A stretch of 64,000 bases of DNA from Comamonadaceae bacterium (GCA_947484245.1 CANKOT010000001.1:37901-101900); one strand, 5' to 3'; numbered from the stretch's first letter, positions 8,907 to 17,079 are shown. Numbers and translations are program-made. Notes: generated by a model from the sequence alone, not told the origin.

Positions 8907-10400
8907 TTAAGCGGCCCAGGCCATGGTGCCGTTCTCAGCTTTGAGCTTGGCGAGTTTGTAACGCAGCGTACGTGGGCTGATGCCCAACTTGGCGGCAGCT
9001 TCCATCCGGCTTTCGGTGGTTTGAATGGCTGCCAAAATCATTTGGTGCTCGCTGGTTTTCACAGCCTCTTGCAAGTTAGACGCAATGACCGCGTTGTCCT
9101 CGGCATTGCTGGTGTCTGGGTAGCGCAGGGCTTCAGTGGGCATGGCAAACGCAGAGACAGGTACTTCTGGCAAGTCAGACGACATGCTCATTTGCAAATC
9201 GGCGGTGTCGTCAAACATCAGGTGTTGCGTATCAATGTGCTGGTCAGCGCACAACACCACGGCGCGTTGCACCACGTTTTCTAACTCGCGCACATTGCCT
9301 GGCCATGGGTAAGACAAGAGCTGCGCTTGAGCTTCATCACTCAAGGTAAATTCTTGTGCGTTGGGTGCATGACGCATTAACAAGCTGGCCACCAAAGGCA
9401 AGATATCGCCTTTGCGTTCACGCAGTGGAGGCACACGCAATTTGAATGTGCTAATGCGGAAATACAAATCTTCGCGGAACTCGCGCTCTGAGATGGCTAC
9501 CCGCAAATCTTTGTTGGTGGCAGCAATGATGCGCACATCAATGGCCACTTGGCGCTCAGAACCCAAGCGCGTGAGCAAGCGCTCTTGCAATACACGCAGC
9601 AACTTAGATTGCAAGTGCAGAGGCATTTCGCCAATTTCGTCCAAGAACAAAGTGCCACCTTGGGCTTGTTCAAACAAACCCTTGAAATCTTTTTGTGCGC
9701 CTGTGAACGCGCCTTTTTCGTGGCCAAACAACATATCGTCAATGAGGTGCTCTGGCAAAGCTGCGCAGTTCAAACCCACAAACGGGCCACGTGCACGCTT
9801 AGAAGACTCGTGCAACACACGCGCTAAAATTTCTTTACCGGCACCCGTGGGGCCTTCAATGAGGGCCGTCACGTTGGCTTGGGCCACACGCTGCGCCAAA
9901 GCCAGCAAGTGACGGCTAACAGGATCGACATACACCACACTCTTTTGCGGTGCCGCTGCAGCCACCACCTCAGTGGGCGGCGCCATGCGCGCCACCATGG
10001 ATGCAGCAGAAGAAGACAAACGCAAAGCCTGAATGGCTTGATGCGCCATTTGCCAAGAAGCGGCAGACCAGTCGTCGGTGGCCAACACATGTGCGGCACC
10101 TTGGCGCATGGCTTGAACCGCCAGCTCTAAGTGACGGCGATCGACGCGGCACACCATAGGTACTGCACAACCCGCACGAAGCATGATGTTTTGGCAGCTT
10201 TGCAGCAAATCTAAGGTGCTGTCGTGGCGAAGTACCAAAGCCGCTATTTGGCCGTGGCTTAAGGCGGACTGAAGTTCGTCAAGTGTGCTGATGCAGCGAA
10301 CAGACAAACCCGCCGCTGTAAGATGCGCGTGCTCAGGCGCGTCTAAGGGCTGGATCGGGTCCAGCCACAGAACTTGTTGCGCGGTATGAATAGAGATCAT
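8907..10400 (-). CDS. flrC: Sigma54-dependent activator, FlrC/FleR type with degenerate receiver
   Basis: 497 aa. The AAA+ core has Walker A GPTGAGKE, the sigma54-contact loop GAFTGA, Walker B LFLDEIGEMP and sensor FREDLYFRIS. A Fis-type helix-turn-helix closes the protein (MEAAAKLGISPRTLRYKL). The N-terminal 120 residues look like a receiver fold, but I cannot find the usual acidic pair and D-x-x-MP phosphorylation site, so control by a kinase is doubtful, and no flrB-like kinase is in the window. Start choice: the sigma54 promoter at 10442-10457 predicts transcription from about 10432, too close for the ATG at 10424. The ATG at 10400 is preferred and 10418 is possible. It heads the fliE-F-G-H-I-J operon. 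Confidence 0.9.
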   Translation of the reverse strand: MISIHTAQQVLWLDPIQPLDAPEHAHLTAAGLSVRCISTLDELQSALSHGQIAALVLRHDSTLDLLQSCQNIMLRAGCAVPMVCRVDRRHLELAVQAMRQGAAHVLATDDWSAASWQMAHQAIQALRLSSSAASMVARMAPPTEVVAAAAPQKSVVYVDPVSRHLLALAQRVAQANVTALIEGPTGAGKEILARVLHESSKRARGPFVGLNCAALPEHLIDDMLFGHEKGAFTGAQKDFKGLFEQAQGGTLFLDEIGEMPLHLQSKLLRVLQERLLTRLGSERQVAIDVRIIAATNKDLRVAISEREFREDLYFRISTFKLRVPPLRERKGDILPLVASLLMRHAPNAQEFTLSDEAQAQLLSYPWPGNVRELENVVQRAVVLCADQHIDTQHLMFDDTADLQMSMSSDLPEVPVSAFAMPTEALRYPDTSNAEDNAVIASNLQEAVKTSEHQMILAAIQTTESRMEAAAKLGISPRTLRYKLAKLKAENGTMAWAA

Positions 10401-10441
10401 TGCTTTCTGGTGCCTCATGTGCATGTGAATGCATGAGTAGT

Positions 10442-10457
10442 AGCAATGAGCGTGCCA
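10442..10457 (-). promoter_or_regulatory. Sigma54 promoter of the flrC-fliE-F-G-H-I-J operon
   Basis: On the minus strand the sequence is TGGCACG-CTCA-TTGCT, a full match to the sigma54 -24/-12 consensus with GG-N10-GC spacing. Transcription should begin near 10432. This argues that translation of the downstream activator starts at 10400 or 10418 rather than 10424. Confidence 0.85.
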
Positions 10458-10473
10458 TCTAAAATTGAATACT

Positions 10474-10498
10474 TAAAACCTAATAAATGAAGGTTTTA
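10474..10498 (-). terminator. Hairpin terminator behind fliC1
   Basis: The arms TAAAACCT and AGGTTTTA are separated by a 9-nt loop, with T-rich 3' arm ends. The hairpin lies 35 bp beyond the fliC1 stop and upstream of the next sigma54 promoter, so it should end the flagellin transcript. Confidence 0.6.
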
Positions 10499-10512
10499 GT
10501 CAATTAATCGAC
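10499..10512. promoter_or_regulatory. FleQ/FlrA-box-like palindrome upstream of the flrC promoter
   Basis: GTCAATTAATCGAC differs at one position from the Pseudomonas FleQ box GTCAATNNATTGAC. It lies about 42 bp upstream of the -24 element of the promoter at 10442-10457, a usual place for an activator of sigma54. The FlrA-like protein encoded at 48439-49629 is the obvious candidate to bind it (inference). Confidence 0.5.
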
Positions 10513-10532
10513 AGGTTGAAGCGGGCTAGGGC

Positions 10533-12830
10533 TTAGCCCTGCAACAGCTTGAGCACCGTCTGCTGTGACGTGTTGGCTTGCGCCAACACCGCAGTAGCTG
10601 CCTGCTGCATGATTTGCGTACGGGCCAACTCGGTTGAAGCCTGTGCGTAATCGGCATCTTCAATTTGGCTGCGTGATGCTTCGGAGTTCATGACCACGTT
10701 GGTCAAGTTGTCGATCACGTGTTCCAAACGGTTCATGACCGCACCCATGGTGGCACGCGTTTCGGCAATGCGGTCCAAGGATTTGTTGACGTTCATGATC
10801 ACATCGTTGGCAGACTGCATGCTCAACAAGTTGGTTGGCGCTAACTGGCTAGTAATAGGGCCTGTGATATCACCATTGGGGCCAAAGTCGGCCATGTCAA
10901 TGTTGATGAGCTGATTTGCAGCTGGACCCACTTGGAAGCTCAAACGTCCAATATTCTTTGCATTGATGGTGCCAGATTCGAACCCCAAACTTGTGAAGTT
11001 GGAATAGGTTGGATCGGCAGCTGGTGCTGAGCCAACTTGATTGGCATTGGCTCCAGGCTTAATGATGAATGGGTTGTTTGACGACAAGGTGACAGTGCCA
11101 TACGCTGTTGAGGCGGCAACGGTTGTGCCCTGCGTCACCAAAATTGAGGGCGAGTAAGTTGATGAAACCGTCAGGTCTGTTGCAACATTACCATTGGCCG
11201 TTGAGGTGGCCGAAATATTTGCACCATCATTTGCACCAGTGGTGAATCCGGTAGTCAGGGCACCAGACATTGTTCCCTTGGTGGAGGTTGGCAAAGGTGT
11301 GGTTGTGGGCGTCAGTGAAGAAAAAAGTCTTGCAATTTCAGTACCAGTGATGGGGGCTGAAGCCGTGAAAGTTAAGCCACCAAAAATAACAGCTTCAGAG
11401 GCTGCTAAGTCATTGAATGTTGCTATCGCAACTTCTTTAGAATCTGTCGCACCTTGAATTACTGAAAGTACAGGACCAGAGCTGGTAATGTTGCCTACAT
11501 TGCCTTTACCGGTAGCGGTGGCAGTGACTACTTCAGTAGCAGTGCCATTGGCTGCAAGATTGGAACCAGTTGTAAAACCTTCGAAAAATGTACCGCTAAA
11601 AGTACCAAGTGCTGCACTGATTGGGTTGGCAGCGGTTGCTGCAACACCAGTCATGCCTGAGCGTAAGTTAGAAAATGCTGCTGCTACTTGTTCTTTGGAA
11701 GAGGAGCCCGTAGAAGTAAACGTCAAGCCATTCAGCGTGATTTTTAGTCCAGCCGTTAAGGCTTTGAATGTGATGGCTGAAGTTTCGGCCGAACCAGCTG
11801 AAACTGCACTTGAACCGGTAACGCCCGAAACACCAACAGGCGTTGAAGGTGTGGCCGTATCCATGCCCAAGCCAAAGTCCATGCCCTCAAGGGTGGTGTT
11901 GTCATACCAGACGGAAAGATTGCGTCCATCGATGGTTTTCAAAGTCAAACCACCGCCACCGCCATCGCCTGCAGTGACGCCATGGACGGCAGTACCCGCA
12001 TTGATACTTTCCATCACGTACTGGCGGCGTTCACTTGAAGTCTGACCTGCAGACAGACTCAGAGAAACTTTCTCACCGTTTACATACAAGTCAGTTTGAA
12101 TGGACGTTGTACCAACCCGAGTCTTTGTTGCCGTAACCACTGCCGCATTGGCAGTTGCATTGACACCAGTATCTCCAATTCGAGAGTTAATGGCCGCTGC
12201 AATTGCAATAGCGCTACCAGCTTTGTTGCTGGAGAAGGCCAGTGCGCTACTTTTAGGATCGCTTGACGACAAAGAGGCTGGGATAGGAAAGGAGCCTTTG
12301 TCCGTTTGAATAGAAAGATCACCATCCTTCAGACTTTTGCCAAGCTCATTGGCAGCAACGCCATCGCGAGTAATGGTATCGACCTTAGGCGAACCGACAG
12401 GAATACCGGCCTTGCCGTTCAAGATGGGGAAGCCATTCCACTCATGTGTGTCAGATATTCGAACAATCTCTTGCTTGAGCTGCTGAAATTCTTGATTTAA
12501 ATAGCCACGCTGCTCGTCAGAGTAGGTGGAGTTAGAAGCCTGCACAGCCAACTCAGACATACGTTGCAGCATGACCGTAATTTCTTGTGTGGCGCCCTCA
12601 GCCGTTTGAATCATGGAGATCGCATCACCTGAATTGCGAACCGCTTGCTTCAAGCCTTGAATGTTTTGAGTCATCCGCGCGGCAATGGCCAGGCCGGCCG
12701 CATCGTCTTTGGACGAATTGATACGTTTGCCGGTGGACAACTGCTGCATGGCAATTTGGCTGTCACGGTTGGACGTTCTGAGCGCCGTTTGTGTGTACAA
12801 GGCTTTGACGTTGGTATTAATGACGGTCAT
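10533..12830 (-). CDS. fliC: Flagellin FliC1, large form (765 aa)
   Basis: Filament subunit, exported through the flagellar apparatus. Conserved D0/D1 helices are present at both ends: N-terminal [36 protein letters not shown]-terminal MGAVMNRLEHVIDNL, DADYAQASTELARTQIMQQA and LKLLQG. The roughly 480-residue variable centre is Thr/Ser/Ala/Gly-rich, with two diverged copies of a module of about 90-100 residues (351-450 and 468-555) that also occurs in FliD of this locus. It is far longer than FliC2 (477 aa). It lies 98 bp downstream of the TPR-like gene and no sigma28 site was found in that gap, so it is probably read from the sigma54 promoter at 13474-13489. Confidence 0.96.
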   Translation of the reverse strand: MTVINTNVKALYTQTALRTSNRDSQIAMQQLSTGKRINSSKDDAAGLAIAARMTQNIQGLKQAVRNSGDAISMIQTAEGATQEITVMLQRMSELAVQASNSTYSDEQRGYLNQEFQQLKQEIVRISDTHEWNGFPILNGKAGIPVGSPKVDTITRDGVAANELGKSLKDGDLSIQTDKGSFPIPASLSSSDPKSSALAFSSNKAGSAIAIAAAINSRIGDTGVNATANAAVVTATKTRVGTTSIQTDLYVNGEKVSLSLSAGQTSSERRQYVMESINAGTAVHGVTAGDGGGGGLTLKTIDGRNLSVWYDNTTLEGMDFGLGMDTATPSTPVGVSGVTGSSAVSAGSAETSAITFKALTAGLKITLNGLTFTSTGSSSKEQVAAAFSNLRSGMTGVAATAANPISAALGTFSGTFFEGFTTGSNLAANGTATEVVTATATGKGNVGNITSSGPVLSVIQGATDSKEVAIATFNDLAASEAVIFGGLTFTASAPITGTEIARLFSSLTPTTTPLPTSTKGTMSGALTTGFTTGANDGANISATSTANGNVATDLTVSSTYSPSILVTQGTTVAASTAYGTVTLSSNNPFIIKPGANANQVGSAPAADPTYSNFTSLGFESGTINAKNIGRLSFQVGPAANQLINIDMADFGPNGDITGPITSQLAPTNLLSMQSANDVIMNVNKSLDRIAETRATMGAVMNRLEHVIDNLTNVVMNSEASRSQIEDADYAQASTELARTQIMQQAATAVLAQANTSQQTVLKLLQG
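11166..11429 (-). repeat. Surface module, second copy in FliC1
   Basis: Encodes residues about 468-555 of FliC1. The marker strings FGGLTFTA, EIARLFSSL, SGALTTGFTTGAN and TANGNV align in order with NGLTFTS, QVAAAFSNL, SGTFFEGFTTGSN and GKGNV of the first copy. Confidence 0.7.
11481..11780 (-). repeat. Surface module, first copy in FliC1
   Basis: Encodes residues about 351-450 of FliC1. It begins ITFKALTAG and runs through NGLTFTS, VAAAFSNL and GTFSGTFFEGFTTG. The same order of motifs (ITFKAMNKG, NGLTLTA, GELFDQL, GTFSGKFATGYSSG) occurs once in FliD. Confidence 0.7.
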
Positions 12831-12881
12831 GGGAATCTCCTAATGGGGCGAGTGGCAAGGTATTGCGATGGGTTGCTTTGT

Positions 12882-12910
12882 GGCAACACGTTGCCGCTTT
12901 GATTGCCGTT
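12882..12910. promoter_or_regulatory. Inverted repeat and TTGCCG sites in the fliC1 leader region
   Basis: GGCAAC-AC-GTTGCC is a near-perfect inverted repeat (12882-12895) and overlaps TTGCCG at 12891; a second TTGCCG follows at 12903. The same hexamer recurs near several sigma54 promoters of this window, so this is a candidate activator site placed just ahead of fliC1. Confidence 0.4.
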
Positions 12911-12928
12911 AGTTCAATTACTAATAAA

Positions 12929-13399
12929 TTAGTTGGTTAAGGTAGATGCAGGCATGGCGTCCTGAACTGCTGTGGCCATGGCGTTGCGTTCTTGAATCAA
13001 AGTGGCATCGTTTGGCCACTTTTGCAAAGCAGCCTCAAGCACTTGGTGTGCTTCAGCCACGTCGAGGTTGCAAGCCAATGCACGTGCCAACATTTGATAT
13101 GTCATGGGCTGAACGCGGTCAACTTGGATGGAAACCAGGTCTTGCAGAATTTCTACAGCAAGCGGCCAGTCTTCACGGGTGATGGCCAAGAGGCCAGAAA
13201 TTGCCAGAATGTCTTCACTTAATGGATACAGAGCCAAACCTGCTTCGGCCAAGGCTTGTGCCAGGTCGGGTTGGTCTTGAGCAACGAGCCATTGAATGCC
13301 AAGGCGGAAATCAACGGGGGTAAAGCGGGAAACCTCTTTGAGGTTCAAAGATTGCTCGCTGACCAAATGTTGCATGGCCTGTTGTAATTCGATGTGCAT
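12929..13399 (-). CDS. TPR-like protein upstream of fliC1, 156 aa
   Basis: Mostly helical, with repeating small/aromatic positions of tetratricopeptide type (DLAQALAEAGLALYPLSEDI, DWPLAVEILQDLV, DVAEAHQVLEAALQKWPND). The last pair is the clearest TPR. There is no signal peptide or membrane segment, so it is cytoplasmic. It is the first gene behind a strong sigma54 promoter (13474-13489) and precedes fliC1 by 98 bp. A role as flagellin chaperone or in export control, similar in shape to SycD/LcrH-type TPR chaperones, is a reasonable guess from position and size, but nothing in the sequence proves it. Confidence 0.7.
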   Translation of the reverse strand: MHIELQQAMQHLVSEQSLNLKEVSRFTPVDFRLGIQWLVAQDQPDLAQALAEAGLALYPLSEDILAISGLLAITREDWPLAVEILQDLVSIQVDRVQPMTYQMLARALACNLDVAEAHQVLEAALQKWPNDATLIQERNAMATAVQDAMPASTLTN

Positions 13400-13473
13400 G
13401 TTTAGCTCCTGTAGTGAATGAACACCAGCAAACTGAATGATATCAAGGCTGCTGATGCGAATACAGGGTATGG

Positions 13474-13489
13474 AGCAAAAGGTGTGCCA
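13474..13489 (-). promoter_or_regulatory. Sigma54 promoter of the TPR-fliC1 unit
   Basis: The minus strand reads TGGCACA-CCTT-TTGCT, which matches the consensus with correct GG-N10-GC spacing, 75 bp upstream of the TPR-like gene start. Several TTGCCG sites lie immediately upstream (13498-13629). Confidence 0.85.
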
Positions 13490-13585
13490 GCTTTTATTTG
13501 CCGTTTTTTGTCAAAAGAAAGTATTTGATATCGGCAAAACGACAAGAATTGCCGCTTTATTTGAATTTGCATCTACAAAAGAATC

Positions 13586-13601
13586 TGCATTTGTAAATGC
13601 A
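13586..13601. promoter_or_regulatory. Perfect 16-bp palindrome, possible operator
   Basis: TGCATTT-GT-AAATGCA, with both arms exact. It lies 139 bp upstream of the BrnA-like start and about 97 bp upstream of the -24 element of the divergent sigma54 promoter, so it could serve either gene. Confidence 0.4.
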
Positions 13602-13739
13602 AAGCGGTTATGATCCGGAGAAGCGGCAATTTAACTTAGAAAAACACGTGTTGACTTCTTAACACAGACCTCAGTTTTTGACGGCTGTATTAGGTTAGCG
13701 AGGGCGAACGCATCAGAATCATTTTGTCAAGGAGGGCAA

Positions 13740-14036
13740 ATGACAGATAACAACAAAAGTACATCAAATCAAACATCTGACAGTTTTGAGAACAGCCAGC
13801 CAGACCAATTGGTAAAAGAGAAATCGATTGGTTACACGGATATTCCAGAGTTAAGCGATGTTTGGTTTTTGCATGCTAAGCGTGCCGCCAATGTGCCAGT
13901 AAAGAAGCAGGTAAGCCTGCGCATAGATGAGGACATTTTGGAGTTTTTTAAACTGCAAGGAAGTCGCTATCAAACAAAGATGCATGTTGTATTGAGGGCC
14001 TATGTAGATAGCATTCGCAATCAAAAAATTAGATGA
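13740..14036 (+). CDS. BrnA-family DNA-binding protein without a BrnT partner, 98 aa
   Basis: After a polar N-terminal tail of about 30 residues the protein follows the BrnA antitoxin pattern: YTDIPELSDVWF, then the ribbon-helix-helix strand KQVSLRIDEDILEFF, then the GSRYQTKMHVVLRAYV helix. BrnA normally neutralises and, with BrnT, represses the brnTA operon; brnT lies just upstream of brnA in known cases. Here the upstream 340 bp hold no BrnT-like frame and the downstream gene is pseB. It may therefore be an orphan antitoxin or a repurposed regulator of the divergent flagellin unit or the pse operon (inference). A strong Shine-Dalgarno fixes the start. Confidence 0.75.
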   Translation: MTDNNKSTSNQTSDSFENSQPDQLVKEKSIGYTDIPELSDVWFLHAKRAANVPVKKQVSLRIDEDILEFFKLQGSRYQTKMHVVLRAYVDSIRNQKIR

Positions 14037-14050
14037 GCAAATGTTAAATA

Positions 14051-14066
14051 TGTCGAAATTTCGACA
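14051..14066. promoter_or_regulatory. Perfect 16-bp palindrome between the BrnA-like gene and pseB
   Basis: TGTCGAAATTTCGACA is an exact palindrome. Its GTCGAA-AT-TTCGAC core has the same GTC...GAC frame and 14-bp size as the FleQ-like box at 10499-10512. It lies about 72 bp upstream of the candidate sigma54 site of pseB. Confidence 0.5.
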
Positions 14067-14137
14067 CAAAATAGGAAAATTAATCATTAAGAAGTAAGTT
14101 AAGCTTTAATTACACCTTGGAAAAAGCAGCGCATTGC

Positions 14138-14153
14138 TGGTCTGAAAATTGCT
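14138..14153 (+). promoter_or_regulatory. Candidate sigma54 promoter of the pse operon
   Basis: TGGTCTG-AAAA-TTGCT has correct GG-N10-GC spacing and a perfect -12 element, but the -24 element departs from TGGCACG at three positions. It lies 49 bp upstream of the pseB ATG. Confidence 0.4.
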
Positions 14154-14201
14154 AAGGTATGGGAATATCAATTCAACGCAAACCTAATTGCTAATTTCCC
14201 A

Positions 14202-15200
14202 ATGCTTAAAAACCCTTCAATACTGATAACAGGTGGAACAGGTTCATTTGGGCATAGCTTTGTTCCTTTGACACTTGAAAAGTACAACCCAGCACGTTTG
14301 GTTATCTATTCAAGAGATGAAATGAAGCAATGGGAAATGGCCAAACTTTATGGCCATGACCCGCGTGTTAGGTTTTTCATTGGTGATGTAAGAGACAAAG
14401 ATCGACTTTCAAGAGCGCTGAATGGCATCGATCTGGTCGTGCATGCCGCAGCCACCAAAATTGTTCCTATTGCCGAGTACAACCCGTTTGAATGTGTCAA
14501 GACTAACGTCATTGGAGCTATGAATTTAATTGATGCCTGCATTGATCAAGGCGTCAAAAGAGTTGTTGCCTTGTCGACCGACAAAGCCAGTAGTCCCTCT
14601 AATCTGTATGGTGCAACTAAGCTGACCTCAGACAAATTGTTCATTGCTGGAAATTCATACACCGGAAAAAAAGAAACAAAATTTTCTGTTGTGAGGTATG
14701 GCAATGTGATGGGGTCACGAGGCTCAGTGATTCCATTTTTCCAGTCTTTGGCCCATATAGGTAAGTTGCCAATAACAGATCCACGTATGACCAGGTTCAT
14801 GATCAGTTTGGAGCAGGGCGTTCAATTGGTATGGCATGCATTTGAAGACATGGTGGGTGGTGAAATTTACGTTAAAAAAATTCCATCTATGAAAATCACA
14901 GATGTGGCGTTGTCAATTGCACCAAATGCACAGCAAGAAATTGTTGGCATACGTCCTGGTGAAAAGTTGCATGAGCAAATGATTGGTGTCGAAGATGCAC
15001 CCTACACATATGAGTACGATGATTATTTCAAAATACTCCCAGCTATTAATAATTGGTACCAAGATCCAAAAAGAATTTGCAAAGGTAAATTGGTATCGCC
15101 AGAATTCATTTATTCATCTGATAATAATAAAGAGTGGATGTCTTCAGACGATCTAAAAAACTGGATCGAAGTGCATCAAGAAAAAATTGGAAAATTCTAA
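14202..15200 (+). CDS. pseB: PseB, UDP-GlcNAc 4,6-dehydratase (inverting)
   Basis: 332 aa. First step of pseudaminic acid synthesis: UDP-GlcNAc is dehydrated and inverted at C5 to the 4-keto-6-deoxy-altrose sugar. The NADP-binding motif TGGTGSFG is at residues 10-17. The altered SDR catalytic segment STDKASSPSNLYGATK is present, with the Asp-Lys pair typical of inverting dehydratases, as is the VVRYGNVMGSRGSVIPFF signature. It heads a tightly packed nine-gene operon whose DNA is visibly richer in A+T than the flagellar genes on either side. Confidence 0.96.
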   Translation: MLKNPSILITGGTGSFGHSFVPLTLEKYNPARLVIYSRDEMKQWEMAKLYGHDPRVRFFIGDVRDKDRLSRALNGIDLVVHAAATKIVPIAEYNPFECVKTNVIGAMNLIDACIDQGVKRVVALSTDKASSPSNLYGATKLTSDKLFIAGNSYTGKKETKFSVVRYGNVMGSRGSVIPFFQSLAHIGKLPITDPRMTRFMISLEQGVQLVWHAFEDMVGGEIYVKKIPSMKITDVALSIAPNAQQEIVGIRPGEKLHEQMIGVEDAPYTYEYDDYFKILPAINNWYQDPKRICKGKLVSPEFIYSSDNNKEWMSSDDLKNWIEVHQEKIGKF

Positions 15201-16363
15201 TGATTCCGTATGGACGTCAAGATATTTCTCAGGAGGACATCGACGCTGTAACTGCGGTGTTGAAGTCTGACTACCTGACGCAGGGACCAGTTGTTCCTAA
15301 GTTTGAACAAACAGTTTCTAATTATTGCGGCGCTAAGTATGCAGTAGCCGTAAACAGTGCTACCAGTGCACTTCACATTGCATGTCTTGCGTTGGGCGTT
15401 GGTAAAGGAGATGTTGTATGGACCTCTCCAATCACTTTTGTGGCCAGTGCAAATTGCGCCTTGTACTGTGGTGCAACAGTAGATTTTGTAGACATTGATG
15501 CGCAAACCTACAACATGTGCCCAGAGCGCTTGGCCAAAAAATTGGCCGAAGCGGAAAAAATTGGTAAATTGCCAAAGGTGATTATTCCTGTCCATTTGTG
15601 TGGCCAGTCATGTGACATGGAACGCATTTACAAACTTGGGCAGCAATATGGCTTCAAAATTTTAGAAGATGCATCGCATGCAATTGGAGGAAGATACAAA
15701 GGACAACCCATTGGTAATTGCCAATTTAGCGACATCGCAGTTTTCAGTTTCCACCCCGTAAAAATTGTGACCACTGGTGAAGGTGGGATGGCTGTTACGA
15801 ATGATGAATTTTTGGCTAAACGTATGCGGATACTCCGCAGCCATGGAATTAGTAGTGCACCAGAAGACATGGACGCACGTTCGCCAGATGAGATCTGGAA
15901 TTATCAGCAAATAGCGCTGGGTTTCAATTACCGCATGAACGACATACAAGCAGCACTTGGTAACAGTCAGATGAAGAGGTTGGATGACTTTGTCTCAATG
16001 CGCCAGACGATTGCTAGGAGATACGATCGCAATTTTGCTGAGTTGAATGTGAAACACCCATTTCAGCATGCGAACAGTTTTTCAAGTTATCACCTTTATG
16101 TGATTCGTTTGAACTTAACGAAAACCAATAGAACACAAAAAGAAATATACCAAGCATTTCATTCATCAGGCGTTTTGGTTAACTTACATTACATCCCAGT
16201 TTATCGGCAACCATATTACGAAAAACTTGGATTTAGAAAAGATGATTGTCTAGCAGCTGAAGAATTTTATTTGGAAGCACTTAGCTTGCCAATGTTTCCA
16301 ACATTGTCTGAAATTCAGCAAGATAGGGTTATTGACGTTCTTCGTGCAATGGTGCAATCATGA
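15200..16363 (+). CDS. pseC: PseC, PLP-dependent aminotransferase
   Basis: 387 aa from the ATG at 15200, which shares one base with the pseB stop (TAATG). A longer upstream frame inside pseB is not needed. PseC transfers an amino group from glutamate to C4 of the PseB product, giving UDP-4-amino-4,6-dideoxy-AltNAc. It is a DegT/DnrJ/EryC1-type enzyme: the substrate/PLP segments NSATSALHIACLALG and EDASHAIGG, and the Schiff-base lysine in FSFHPVKIVTTGEGG, are visible. Confidence 0.96.
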   Translation: MIPYGRQDISQEDIDAVTAVLKSDYLTQGPVVPKFEQTVSNYCGAKYAVAVNSATSALHIACLALGVGKGDVVWTSPITFVASANCALYCGATVDFVDIDAQTYNMCPERLAKKLAEAEKIGKLPKVIIPVHLCGQSCDMERIYKLGQQYGFKILEDASHAIGGRYKGQPIGNCQFSDIAVFSFHPVKIVTTGEGGMAVTNDEFLAKRMRILRSHGISSAPEDMDARSPDEIWNYQQIALGFNYRMNDIQAALGNSQMKRLDDFVSMRQTIARRYDRNFAELNVKHPFQHANSFSSYHLYVIRLNLTKTNRTQKEIYQAFHSSGVLVNLHYIPVYRQPYYEKLGFRKDDCLAAEEFYLEALSLPMFPTLSEIQQDRVIDVLRAMVQS

Positions 16364-17079
16364 ATATTGCTGTGATTCCTGCACGCGGCGGTAGTAAACG
16401 AATACCTCGTAAGAACATCAAAGAGTTTTGTGGCAAACCAATGATTGCTTACGCTATTGATGCTGCGAAAGAATCCGGTCTTTTCGACCGTATTGTGGTA
16501 TCAACTGATGATGACGAAATCGCAGAAATTTCAAACCAATGGGGTGCCGAAACGCCCTTCAAGAGACCCATTGAATTGTCTGATGACCATACGCCGACAG
16601 TGCCTGTTGTGTCACATTCAATTGAGTTATGTAGAGCATTAGGTTGGAAGTTTGATGCCGTATGTTGCATTTATCCTTGTGCACCTTTTATTGAGGTTAC
16701 AGACCTATTAGAGGTTCATCAACAATTCATTGAAAGCAGCATAAATTACTGCTTCCCTGTAACCGAATTTCCATCGGCTATTCAGCGAGCACTAACTATA
16801 GTGGGTGATGGAAAGATACGACCTTATTGTCCTGAATTTACAAAAACTAGAACACAGGACCTAGAGCCAGCCTATTACGATGCCGGTCAGTTTTATTGGG
16901 GTAAGGCTGAAGCTTGGCTTTGTGATTTAAATATACATAGTAATTCTATGGGATACATCATTCCGAATTATCGTGTAGTTGACATAGACACAGCCCAAGA
17001 TTGGTTGCGAGCAGAGCTAATTTATGAGGCGATTCAAATCAGTGAAAAACGAAATACTGGAACTAAAAATGGCATTTAA
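16360..17079 (+). CDS. pseF: PseF, CMP-pseudaminic acid synthetase
   Basis: 239 aa. It activates the finished sugar with CTP, giving the CMP-pseudaminic acid donor used by the glycosyltransferase. The cytidylyltransferase N-terminus IPARGGSKRIPRKNIK is clear, with later PCAPFIEVTDL and AYYDAGQFYWG segments as in PseF/NeuA enzymes. The start overlaps pseC by 4 bp (ATGA), and the 3' end overlaps the methyltransferase gene by 11 bp. Confidence 0.94.
   Translation: MNIAVIPARGGSKRIPRKNIKEFCGKPMIAYAIDAAKESGLFDRIVVSTDDDEIAEISNQWGAETPFKRPIELSDDHTPTVPVVSHSIELCRALGWKFDAVCCIYPCAPFIEVTDLLEVHQQFIESSINYCFPVTEFPSAIQRALTIVGDGKIRPYCPEFTKTRTQDLEPAYYDAGQFYWGKAEAWLCDLNIHSNSMGYIIPNYRVVDIDTAQDWLRAELIYEAIQISEKRNTGTKNGI

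Larger units (their letters stand above)
13400..13739. other. Regulatory intergenic region between the TPR-fliC1 unit and the BrnA-like gene
   Basis: 340 bp with no gene. From left to right it holds a sigma54 promoter reading left (13474-13489) and TTGCCG/CGGCAA hexamers at 13498, 13532, 13549 and 13624. It also holds a perfect 16-bp palindrome (13586-13601), the palindrome AACACGTGTT (13643-13652) and a strong Shine-Dalgarno AAGGAGGG ahead of the ATG at 13740. No convincing sigma70 promoter for the BrnA-like gene was found. Confidence 0.6.

Noticed and set aside
12880..12896. Sigma54-like TGGCA...TTGC just upstream of fliC1
   Set aside because: GG to GC spacing is 9 instead of 10 on either strand, so it should not work as a promoter; it is reported only as an inverted repeat.
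13528..13535. GCCGATAT on the minus strand, resembling a sigma28 -10 element
   Set aside because: No TCAAG or TAAA element at the required 11-15 bp spacing; the nearest TAAA is 20 bp away.
13400..13739. Search for a brnT toxin gene beside the BrnA-like gene
   Set aside because: No open frame of suitable length or motif on either strand in this interval.
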